Positions 9,122 through 17,860 of a stretch of 64,000 nucleotides of DNA are shown one piece after another (positions within the stretch are counted from its first letter, which is position 1; every line of letters begins with the position of its first letter). The notes under the pieces are model-generated. The model worked only from the letters and a program-made list of their open reading frames with translations, was not told the origin of the DNA and made no database searches. A program made the translations under genes and the position numbers. This DNA is from Zygnema cylindricum (Eukaryota; Streptophyta; Zygnematophyceae; Zygnematales; Zygnemataceae), in contig JBBHKE010002599.1 of NCBI GenBank assembly GCA_037447655.1, positions 1 through 64,000 on the forward strand. Direction: 5' to 3'.

Positions 9122-12020
9122 GGTTATGGGCCCACCCTCTAGGGTGCCCACCTTCAATGGATCTGGGTTCATCTATTGGGAAGCCATGATGATGGGAGCT
9201 TTGTGTGAAAAACGATACTGGGGTATCGTCAGTGGACAAGTGAAACGTCCACCTTCGGGAACTCCACCAGGATTTGGGGGAGTAAGGTTTTCTGCAACAA
9301 CGGCTGCCTCAGCGGAGGAGGCAGATGATGGGGACAGCAGTGTGTCCGAAAAGGAGAAAGGGAAGGAGACACCCCTCACTCCTATTGCCACAGTATCGGG
9401 AACGGCGACCGTGAAGACCGTGGAGAACGATACTCAAATGTGGGAGGATGTAAACATGGCTGCCAAGAACTTCATTTTGAGACACCTCACTCAAGGTTTG
9501 GCCACTCCTCATCTTCACATTTACAAGGCAGAGGAATTGTGGGAGAGTTTGGTGGAGATTTATAGAGCTGGAACTATTCAGGAGCTCCAGTTGGCTGAGC
9601 AAAAGCTATTGAGTTACACTTACAAAAGAGGAAAGATGTTAGATTACTGTAATGATCTTTCTTGTTTGTATGTGGAAATGGAAAGTGCCGGGTGGACAGG
9701 TACAATGAAAATGAAAGTTAACACCCTTATCATGAAATTACCAGATGAGTTCGAAAACATAGTGTACCGAGTACAAGGAATGCCTGATAGTTCATGGAAA
9801 TGGAACACAGTAGTCAGGATGATACTTATGCAGGAAAACACAATGGAGATTAGGAGAGGAGGAAAGAGCATTCAAGCTCTAGCAGCAGGAGGGGACCGAT
9901 GGGGGAAGGATCCGAAGAAACCTTATAGAGGGGAAAGAGATAATTCTGGGGGACAGAGGCCCCCAAAGGGTCTTTGTCATTATTGCAAAAAGCCGGGACA
10001 CTTTATTGCAGATTGTGTCAAGTTGTCAGAGCTGAGGCTCCAAGAAAACCGTGGAGGGGGTTCTTCCGGAGGGAAGAAAAAGGCACTTGTGGTTACAAAA
10101 GTGTCAGGAGAAATCGAGGATGAGTCATCTGAGGAGGATGGGGAGCTTCTTCTTGACGAGAGTCTGGAGGAGAAGGAGATCCCTCGGAGGCAGAAGTGTG
10201 CCCTTGGAGCAATTCGGGAAGCTCCACAGGAAGGATGGATCATCGACTCAGGTGCATCCATGCATATGTGCCGTGATAAAGAACTCTTCACTAAGCTACG
10301 AAAGATTCCTACTGTAGAGATAGAGTATGGGGATGGGAGAGTGGTTACTACAGATCTAGTGGGATCAGTAGATCTGAAAGTCTTAGTGGAGGGAAAGACC
10401 TCTATACTTACATTCTCAGATGTACTTTACATTCCTCAGCTGAGTAAAAATCTTGTCTCTACGTCTGTGTTAGATGACAAAGAGTTTGATACCTTCACCA
10501 GAAAGGGAGTCTTTACAGCTAAGTATGGGAATGAAGTTTACTTCACAGCAGATAAGGGTAGCCAAGGAATGTTTAGGCTTAACTTGAGTAATGAAAAGAA
10601 GAATGCTTACTATGTTGGTGTTCCTAAGGTGATGATTTGGCATAAGCGTTTGGGGCATGTGCATTTTGATAGGTTAAGGGAAATGAAAAAGCTTGGGGTA
10701 GTAGATGGCATTCAGTTTGGGGATAATGAAATAATGGATGATTGTAGTGGTTGTGCTCAAGGTAAGGCTCACAGACTTCCCTTTCCCAAAGCCGCCACAT
10801 ATAGAGGTGAGAAAGTGTTAGATTTGGTCCACACAGATATTTGGGGACCTGCAAAAGTACCTTCGGTTGGAGGAAAGAGGTTTATGATGACAATAACTGA
10901 TGATTGGTCTAGATACTCTAGAGTCTACTTTCTGAAAAATAAGTCTGAAGCATCCACTTACTTCAAAGAATATAAAGCTTGGAGTGAGAAGTTGCATGAA
11001 ACCCCTATTAAGAGGATAAGGAGTGATAATGGGGGGGAATATACCTCTAACCAGTTTGAGGAATATATGAGAGATGAGGGAGTACAACACCAGAAAACTG
11101 TACCATATAACCCGGAACAAAATGGGGTAGCTGAGAGGTTGAATAGAACACTAGGAGATAGTGCATGCAGTATGTTGGCAGACAAGAAAATAGGAAAGAG
11201 ATTTTGGGCAGAGGCAATGAACTGTGCCAACTATATTAAAAATAGAGTCCTCACCTCAGCTGTAAAGGGAGTCACACCTTATGAGAGATGGGTTGGAAGG
11301 AAACCAGATATCTCACACCTTAAAGTATTTGGTAGCCAAGTTTACAGTCTTGACACGGATAGGAAAAACTGGAAACTAGATGCTAAGGGAAAACCTGGAT
11401 ACTTTGTGGGATATGATGAGGATGTTAAGGGATATAGAGTATATGACTTGGCAAAGAAAGATATCATTCTGGTCAAACACTTAGTTGTCATGGATGAAGG
11501 GAAGTCATTTGACCCCTTCAAATATACAAAGAAGATTAGGATCAGATTTGAGTCTGAAAGTGAGGAGAACTCGGTCGTTCCCGAAAGGGATATGGGTGAC
11601 ACCGTGATTACAGATTCAGGGGAGATCCAAGATACAGGAGACTCACCGGAAACCTCACATACTCCTATGGACTTCGAGGAGATAGAAGAAGCGGGACAAG
11701 AACCGGTTTCCATGGACAGGGGAGCCGATGAAACAGTGAGAAGAAATCCAAGACTTCCATCCATTCTTGCTTCAGAGTTTGAGGGAGGAAGAAGGAGCAG
11801 CAAAAGATTACAGGAAAAACAAGTCGCTCATAAGGTAACTAAGCTATCTCACCCTGATGAGCCTCAGTCTTACTCGGAGGCAGTGAATAGTCCAGAGAAA
11901 GAAAGATGGATTAGAGCTATAAATGATGAGATGGCTTCTATCATGGAAGCAAATACCTGGGAATTAGCAGATTGTCCTCCAGACAGAAAACCTATTGGGT
12001 GTAAATGGGTATTTAACTAA
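9102..12020 (+). CDS. Copia gag-protease-integrase polyprotein (first part, ends at frameshift)
   Basis: The frame encodes 972 residues. In order: a Copia gag domain (residues about 14-260), a CCHC zinc knuckle 'CHYCKKPGHFIADC' (about 291-304), an aspartic protease with 'WIIDSGASMHM' (about 378), a gag-pre-integrase zinc motif 'WHKRLGHVHF..CSGCAQGK' (about 513-556), and the integrase core with 'VHTDIWGP', 'SDNGGEY' and 'QNGVAERLNRT' supplying the catalytic D,D,E. The start of the reverse transcriptase follows, up to 'PIGCKWVF'. The ATG lies inside the 5' LTR and the frame runs through the LTR end and the primer-binding site. No later in-frame start before gag would keep the conserved N-terminus. 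The frame stops at 12018-12020 in the middle of the reverse transcriptase, and homology resumes at once in another frame. Copia elements normally have one long frame, so this is a one-base defect or assembly error. The protein would package RNA, cleave itself and integrate cDNA. Confidence 0.9.
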   Translation: MEDTELQVMGPPSRVPTFNGSGFIYWEAMMMGALCEKRYWGIVSGQVKRPPSGTPPGFGGVRFSATTAASAEEADDGDSSVSEKEKGKETPLTPIATVSGTATVKTVENDTQMWEDVNMAAKNFILRHLTQGLATPHLHIYKAEELWESLVEIYRAGTIQELQLAEQKLLSYTYKRGKMLDYCNDLSCLYVEMESAGWTGTMKMKVNTLIMKLPDEFENIVYRVQGMPDSSWKWNTVVRMILMQENTMEIRRGGKSIQALAAGGDRWGKDPKKPYRGERDNSGGQRPPKGLCHYCKKPGHFIADCVKLSELRLQENRGGGSSGGKKKALVVTKVSGEIEDESSEEDGELLLDESLEEKEIPRRQKCALGAIREAPQEGWIIDSGASMHMCRDKELFTKLRKIPTVEIEYGDGRVVTTDLVGSVDLKVLVEGKTSILTFSDVLYIPQLSKNLVSTSVLDDKEFDTFTRKGVFTAKYGNEVYFTADKGSQGMFRLNLSNEKKNAYYVGVPKVMIWHKRLGHVHFDRLREMKKLGVVDGIQFGDNEIMDDCSGCAQGKAHRLPFPKAATYRGEKVLDLVHTDIWGPAKVPSVGGKRFMMTITDDWSRYSRVYFLKNKSEASTYFKEYKAWSEKLHETPIKRIRSDNGGEYTSNQFEEYMRDEGVQHQKTVPYNPEQNGVAERLNRTLGDSACSMLADKKIGKRFWAEAMNCANYIKNRVLTSAVKGVTPYERWVGRKPDISHLKVFGSQVYSLDTDRKNWKLDAKGKPGYFVGYDEDVKGYRVYDLAKKDIILVKHLVVMDEGKSFDPFKYTKKIRIRFESESEENSVVPERDMGDTVITDSGEIQDTGDSPETSHTPMDFEEIEEAGQEPVSMDRGADETVRRNPRLPSILASEFEGGRRSSKRLQEKQVAHKVTKLSHPDEPQSYSEAVNSPEKERWIRAINDEMASIMEANTWELADCPPDRKPIGCKWVFN
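9122..9136 (+). other. Primer-binding site matching initiator tRNA-Met anticodon arm
   Basis: GGTTATGGGCCCACC lies directly after the terminal CA of the 5' LTR. It is complementary to the anticodon stem-loop of plant initiator tRNA-Met (which contains GGTGGGCCCATAACC), not to the tRNA 3' end. This matches the half-tRNA priming mode established for Drosophila copia. The tRNA sequence is from general knowledge and was not searched. Confidence 0.75.
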
Positions 12021-12061
12021 AACTGAACCCAGATAATACCATTGAAAGATATAAGGCTCGA

Positions 12062-13450
12062 TTGGTAGCGAAGGGGTTCACCCAAAAGGAAGGGATTGAC
12101 TATGAGGAGACCTTTGCTCCAGTTGTTCGGTTCCCTTCAGTAAGGATTCTCCTCAGCCTGGCAGCAGCGGAAGACATGGAAATCCATCAGATGGACATTA
12201 AGACTGCGTTTCTTAATGGTGAGTTAGAGGAAGAAATTTTCATGAGACAACCCGAGGGGTTCGTGGAGGAAGGAGAAGAGAGCAAAGTCTGCAGGCTCAT
12301 AAAGTCCTTATATGGACTAAAGCAGGCTCCCCGACAGTGGAACAAGAAACTAGATGAGTTTCTTACCAGTCTGGGATATATCCGTATAAGCTTTGACCAT
12401 TCTATCTATATGTTTGAAGATGAGAATGGTGTCATTTTTATTGCAATTTATGTGGATGATCTGCTTGTGTTGAGTAAATCCTTGGAAAAGATCAATAAGT
12501 TAAAAACAGAACTTAGAAGCAGATTTGATATGAAGGATTTAGGGGAGGCAAAATATATTTTGGGGATTCAGATGGAGAGAGATAGGGGGAAGAAGATTAT
12601 CAGACTTACTCAGAAAGAAGCAATAGGTAATATGCTTGAGAAATTCCAGATGGAAAATGCTAACAGTTGTACCACTCCCATGGACTTGAAAAAAGTAAGT
12701 GATGGGAGTGTAGAAGGAGGAGTAATTATCTTAGATGATCAAATGAGTATTGAAGAGAGAGAGTTTATGAAGACTATCCCTTATAGACAGGTCGTAGGAA
12801 GTTTAATCTATTTTATGAATTGTACCAGGCCGGACATAGCGGCAGCAGTTGGAGTACTCAGTAGGAGTCTGAATGATCCTAGGAAGAGGGATTGGGAGGC
12901 AGCCAAGAGAGTCATGAGATATCTGGTTGGAACCAGAGAGTTATGGTTGCATTTGGGAGGGGAGCACACTGACATCACTACTTGGAGTGATGCCAGTTAT
13001 GGGGACGCACCTATGAGACGATGCACTTCTGGGTATGTGTTGTATGTTGGGGAAGGTGCATGCTGTTGGAGCAGTAAGCAACAAAAGGTGGTTGCACAGT
13101 CCACCATGGAGGCTGAGTACATGGCCTCTTGTTCTGCTGTGAAAGAGTTGATGTGGGTCAAGTCCTTGCTGCAAGAACTTGGGTATATGAAGGAGGGAGT
13201 GCATGAAGTGTTTTGTGATAATCAAGCGGCCATAGCAATTGCAGCAAATCCAAAACATCATTTTAAGGCTAAACATATGGACATAAGATTAAGTTTTGTA
13301 AGAGAAAAAGTTGAGAATAAAATAGTGAATCTTGTATATAGATCTGATGAGGAAATGGTAGCGGACATGATGACCAAACCTGTACCCTCGCCGAAATTAA
13401 AATACTGCAGGGAAAAATGTGGATTAAAAGAAAAATTAAAAATAGACTAG
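12062..13450 (+). CDS. Copia reverse transcriptase-RNase H (second part, after frameshift)
   Basis: This is the continuation of the polyprotein in another frame; homology actually begins near 12022. Visible reverse-transcriptase motifs are 'QMDIKTAFLNGELEEEIFM', 'SLYGLKQAPRQW' and the catalytic 'YVDD' at 12449-12460. The C-terminal RNase H has 'TWSDASYGD', 'STMEAEYMA' and 'FCDNQAAIAIA', ending in the usual Copia tail near the polypurine tract. The first in-frame ATG-like start is arbitrary because the true product would be a fusion with the upstream frame. The domain is otherwise intact, in keeping with nearly identical LTRs. It copies element RNA to DNA in virus-like particles. Confidence 0.9.
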   Translation: MVAKGFTQKEGIDYEETFAPVVRFPSVRILLSLAAAEDMEIHQMDIKTAFLNGELEEEIFMRQPEGFVEEGEESKVCRLIKSLYGLKQAPRQWNKKLDEFLTSLGYIRISFDHSIYMFEDENGVIFIAIYVDDLLVLSKSLEKINKLKTELRSRFDMKDLGEAKYILGIQMERDRGKKIIRLTQKEAIGNMLEKFQMENANSCTTPMDLKKVSDGSVEGGVIILDDQMSIEEREFMKTIPYRQVVGSLIYFMNCTRPDIAAAVGVLSRSLNDPRKRDWEAAKRVMRYLVGTRELWLHLGGEHTDITTWSDASYGDAPMRRCTSGYVLYVGEGACCWSSKQQKVVAQSTMEAEYMASCSAVKELMWVKSLLQELGYMKEGVHEVFCDNQAAIAIAANPKHHFKAKHMDIRLSFVREKVENKIVNLVYRSDEEMVADMMTKPVPSPKLKYCREKCGLKEKLKID

Positions 13451-13463
13451 AAAATAAGGGGAG

Positions 13464-14464
13464 TGTTGAAATAAGTAGTTTTTGTATTTTCTAGTTTAAA
13501 ATAAATTAGCGGAAACATATATAAGAAATGATGGCAGCCTGCCTCCATCTCTTCTCTCTCTCCCCCATACTTGTTGTAGTCACTGAAGAGAGAGAGAGCG
13601 ATGGAGCCATGGCTGCCGCAGCTCCATAGGAAGGACTAAAGAGTGACTTAAGTCACTCTCAACAAAAGGTTGAGTCCGGCAGGACTCGAACCCCCGACCG
13701 GTAGAGCGCGGCGTAGCCGTTAGCTCTAACCAGTCTGTCGTAGAAGTCCGTTAGATTATATAGGGTTTCATTCATATATAAACTGTTGTATAGTACCGAA
13801 ATGATCTAACTGGAATATGAAACGAAACGAACATAGAACTTGTTAAGGTTTAGTGCGAAACGTCATTTCGCACGAAACAAATGAAACATACACTTTTAAC
13901 GGTCGACATTTAATGTCGGATTTAATCCGACGGCGCACGTCGTCGCCGAGATCGCGGAATGGTCACTTTGGATTTTATGGACGTGGCATGACGTGGCGCC
14001 GCGTGGAAGGATGACATTCGGTCGCGGGAATTCCGGAGGAAATACGGACAAGTGGAAAAATGACACGCGTCCACTCAAGAGCCTTGTCGTACACCGGCCG
14101 TACAGAAAGTACATCGGCCATAGTACCTTTCTGTACTTTACAGTAATATGATTGGTTCGTACTTTAGTAGATAAGGGTTGTGAGAGGGATTTAGGACTTA
14201 GGAAATATTTGGTAGACAGACACCTCTCTCTAAGAGAGCTTTGTATAAATTGGCATTTTTGCCGGCTCATAACTTATCGCCTGGTTGGCCGTTTTCAGTA
14301 ATTCTTTTTGCTACGGACTCAGGGGAGTCCAGGCTACACAGGGGTGCAGTCAAATTCTCAGTTTGCCTTCTTGGGCAGAAGTGGTCGTGGCTTAAAGTGG
14401 GTTAGTTAAATACTATCTAGAGGCTTCTTGTATTCTGTAGTCCAATGGAGGACACAGAATTGCA
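13464..14464 (+). repeat. 3' LTR of the young Copia element
   Basis: A 1001-bp copy of the 5' LTR, preceded by the purine-rich 'aaggggag' (13456-13463). It ends AATTGCA and is followed by the target duplication TTTCT (14465-14469). It carries a second copy of the gag start region, which here runs directly into flanking DNA. Confidence 0.95.
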
Positions 14465-14754
14465 TTTCTCATAGTTCATTGAATTTAAGGGCAGAACGAC
14501 AAAGAAAATTGGACACATTAAGGGGGTGTCCCCATGTTTTACCGCGTACTCAGCCACATGGGGCTGTACCCTTAGTGTTAATAATATTTTCGCCACGTAA
14601 AACATCTTTTATTTGTACACATTTGTATGATTTTCTGTTTGAGTTCGCTAATCGAAAGTTGAGAACCTTACTTTCAATCGCAAGCGTCAGATCTACAATC
14701 CGACATGTGTGTACGGAGAAAAGATGTTTTAATTGGCCAAAAAAATATCAACAC

Positions 14755-15062
14755 TAAGAGCGATTCACGGTGTACGCTTCTCGCCTTTCTCACTAGAATA
14801 GAAAGAAAGTGGGAATTAATTATTTTTCAATGATTAAACGGGACTTGCGTCAACAATTGTTATTGACAGGTAGTGCTTCCTAAGAAGAGTGACGTTTGAT
14901 GATTGTTATTTCATATGACGGTTGTCATTAACAAACACAACAAAAATTTAACCGGTTGCTTACAATATTTGACGGTTGTCTATATATATATATAGAGAGA
15001 GAGATATATATATATATATAGCGTCATAAAAAGTTGACTGCTACACCTCGAATCGTTATTAG
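14755..15062. mobile_element. MITE-like inverted pair (about 308 bp)
   Basis: The left end 'taagagcgattcacggtgta' (from 14755) and the right end 'tacacctcgaatcgttatta' (to about 15062) are inverted copies of one imperfect motif of about 21 bp. Size and lack of coding capacity fit a non-autonomous terminal-inverted-repeat element. No target duplication was established. Confidence 0.45.
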
Positions 15063-15544
15063 ATTATATAACTCTAATTTGGGTTCCTGAAATTTGGATT
15101 TTATTTCTTAAATAGGATACATGATTAATTATGGTACATTACAAAATAGCATAAATAACGAAATTATAATAAGATCTAAATAGTGTGGTGTACGGTCTAT
15201 GTTAGACCGTACATAAATGTACCTTTTTAAGTGAAAAATTTACAAAAAATTAAATAAATCAGACGCGCACGCATAGGAACGTGCGCTAAAAAAAACGGGA
15301 TTAGTTTGACACGTAAATTAGTCTGACATGTACGAATATTTAAATTTCGCGACGGTGTACAATTTCTAATATTTTGTACGGATAGAATATATTAATGTAT
15401 ACAATTGTACGGCGATTATTCCTTTTTTTCCAACTCCCAAATTAGTATTAACGCCAAAATTATAATACACATTTTTTTTAATTTTCAAATTCCTAATGAG
15501 CATTAATAACGATAATTTTTTCACAACCCTAATTAAACTTTGAC

Positions 15545-15830
15545 GCTAATAACGATTTGCGGTTTACAGTACAGTTGTAAACGTTACTGTCGTCACAAAA
15601 TTAAGTACCAATTTCGTTTTCGGACATTGGACCACCTTGAAAATTAGTACGGAGAATCGTCATGAAACCCTACAAAAATTTGTAAAAACCAAGTCAATCA
15701 TCGCTATATTTGTCTATCGCTAAAATACAAGAATGGTTTTTTAAAATAGAGAAAAGATTGTCGGTAAGATGTTGTTTGTACACATCACGAGAGTACAGGC
15801 AAGTACAGTACACCGTCAATCGCTATTAGA
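15545..15830. mobile_element. MITE-like inverted pair (about 286 bp)
   Basis: The left end 'ctaataacgatttgcggttt' and right end 'acaccgtcaatcgctattag' are inverted copies of the same motif as the pair at 14755-15062. There is no coding capacity. Confidence 0.45.
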
Positions 15831-16158
15831 GTAAAGGAATAAATAGCGTAAAAAAATAATTAGTGTTATTAACACTAATCGGGATTTTTTTTTTTTTTTT
15901 AAATAAATATATATACTAATTATTTCCTAACTGTAATTTGGGTTGTCCTGAATAATAAATACCCGCCCTTTCAATGTCTACATTAGTATGTGTATTCGTA
16001 CAAAATCTGACAATTTGTACGCCGTCGCGCTGTTCACAATGTCGACGGACGAACATATGAGAACGTGATTTTTGTCGACAAGTTTGTGTCTCTTTCTTCC
16101 ATTGCACATTCACATGTGTGCTCGATAATTATGTCTTTTTAACTCCAAAAGTACCATT

Positions 16159-16360
16159 TCATACGGAGATACCCTGTCCGTACGCCACACTATTTCCATC
16201 GCAGTGTACTTTCATTATTAACGCCAATTGAAAAAAAACACTGATTAGAATAATGGAAAAAATAGAATCATGGATTGTATTTCAGGTTTTTTTTTTTTTT
16301 AAAGGGCACCGAATTAGCGTTTTTTACTCTAATAGCGATTGGCGGTGTACTCTATGTACT
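16159..16360. repeat. Dispersed repeat, copy 1 (second copy at 17650)
   Basis: About 200 bp beginning 'acggagataccctgtccgta' and running to 'ctgaactttgag' is repeated at about 17650-17860 with over 90 percent identity by eye. Both copies end with the TAATAGCGATTGGCGGTGTAC motif, so the duplicated unit abuts the end of a MITE-like element. Confidence 0.75.
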
Positions 16361-16884
16361 GAACTTTGAGGCAAATAGCCCAAAACGTACAGGAGACAAA
16401 AGCGTACATAACATAGTTCAAAAGTAGGCTTTTTTATGGTAGGCCTTTGGTAGGCGCACAAAACTTTGCACAAAACTCGCGCATCGTAGGCATACTGTAT
16501 GTGTGTGCGTCGTGCACACTCCTGTACGAACGTCCGAATCTGACGTAAGATCAAAGTACAGCGCACGCCGCCGGACGATATTTTTTAGCGAACTGACACG
16601 GCGTAGGATGACATTCCGTGGGAAAAAAAACCGGGAAAAAAAAAAAACGCGGACGGGCAAACAAACAAAATTTATACTGTGAATGAACCACGGGAAAAAA
16701 AAAAGTAGATTACAGATCCAGCAAACCGGCCCACAAACTAAAAACTGCCAAAGAAAGGAATACAGTTAAGGCAACATCCCAACATTGCATAAAATGTAAG
16801 GGAACACTATATGCGGTTCTCTAGTTCACTGCACCGCCTATATGCGGTTCTCAAGTTCATTACACCGCCAATCGCTATTAGCGT
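16328..16884. mobile_element. MITE-like element with near-perfect inverted ends (about 557 bp)
   Basis: The left end 'taatagcgattggcggtgta' (16330) and right end 'tacaccgccaatcgctatta' (to about 16880) are perfect inverted copies over at least 20 bp, the best-preserved pair in the window. The interior has no gene. A terminal-inverted-repeat DNA transposon without transposase is the simplest reading. Confidence 0.55.
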
Positions 16885-17649
16885 AGTGTCGGCTAATTCC
16901 TTTGCGGTTTTTTTAAAATTCGCAAATAGCGTAGTTTATTCTATATTTTTCATTACTCTAATTAGGGCTATTTTCCAAGTACCGTAAAAAATGAAAGTAC
17001 GTTGTCTCTTAAATAGAGTGGTGTACGGTTAGTGTCAGACCGTACATAAATGTACCTTTTTAACTTAAAAAGTACAATAAATTAGTTTTAGTAACCGCGG
17101 ACGCATGAGAATGTGCGTTCTAAAAAGGGAAAATACCCATGTCGTAAAAAATCCCGTTCACACATATTCGTCTGACAGCCGCGTTTCGACCGTGTGAACG
17201 TTCGATTTTTGTACGATCTGTCAGATTTTGGAAAGTGACCTATATTAGTGTAAGCATTTTTGCAACTGACATTTTTTTTACGGACAGTTCATAGCTTTTT
17301 CGAAAAGTTGTTTTGCAGCCACCAACGGGGTTGGTCCGTAGGTTTTGGTAATATTTTTGGCAGTGTGGTATTTTTTTTTTTTTATCGTCCCATACTGCCC
17401 GGTTGGTCAATTTGAGGCTTTATTTAGTGTGGCCCTCAAAATTGCAGACGCTAATATGACAGATTGTCCTTTCGTAAGTTGTGTTATGGGATTTTCATGT
17501 GATCTTTTTAAATCGCCTACTTTGATCAGCGACCGTCCGATCGTACGAATCTGACGGTTTAAATAAAAAGTCCCTCAAAACTCACAGTTTTTTTTTTTTA
17601 CGACAAATAATACGGCCGCGCGACATGCCACGACAGCCGATTACAACAT

Positions 17650-17860
17650 TACGGAGATACCCTGTCCGTACGCCACACTATTTCCATCGCAGTGTACTTC
17701 CATTATTAACGCTGATTGAAAAAAAACCCTGATTAGAATAATGGAAAAAATAGAATTATGGATTGTATTTCAGGTTTTTGTTTTGAAAAAAGGGCACCGA
17801 ATTAGCGTTTTTTACACTAATAGCGATTGGCGGTGTACTGTATGTACTGAACTTTGAGTG
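17650..17860. repeat. Dispersed repeat, copy 2
   Basis: Second copy of the block at 16159-16360, starting 'acggagataccctgtccgta' and including TAATAGCGATTGGCGGTGTAC at about 17819. Confidence 0.75.

Larger units (their letters stand above)
8115..14469 (+). mobile_element. Young Ty1/copia retrotransposon with 5-bp target duplication
   Basis: A nearly complete LTR retrotransposon. The 5' LTR is 8120-9121 and the 3' LTR 13464-14464; both start TGTTGAAATAAG and end AATTGCA. By eye they differ at about two positions in 1 kb (one indel in a GA run and one substitution near the end), which implies recent insertion. The flanking direct repeat is TTTCT (8115-8119 and 14465-14469). The primer-binding site is 9122-9136 and the polypurine tract 13456-13463. 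The internal region encodes gag, protease, integrase, reverse transcriptase and RNase H in the Copia order. One frameshift near 12018 splits the polyprotein. Confidence 0.95.
14470..16158. other. Intergenic repeats, no gene seen
   Basis: AT-rich DNA. It holds a (TA)n/(GA)n microsatellite at about 14982-15020, two inverted pairs of the dispersed TAATAGCGATT-type motif (14755/15062 and 15545/15830), and a hairpin-forming segment at 15183-15226 with arms TACGGTCT/AGACCGTA. Long A/T runs occur near 15890. No open frame shows protein similarity. Confidence 0.6.

Noticed and set aside
12000-12070. Programmed ribosomal frameshift in the young Copia element
   Set aside because: It lies inside the reverse-transcriptase domain, not at a domain border, and no slippery heptamer is seen. 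A simple indel is more likely.
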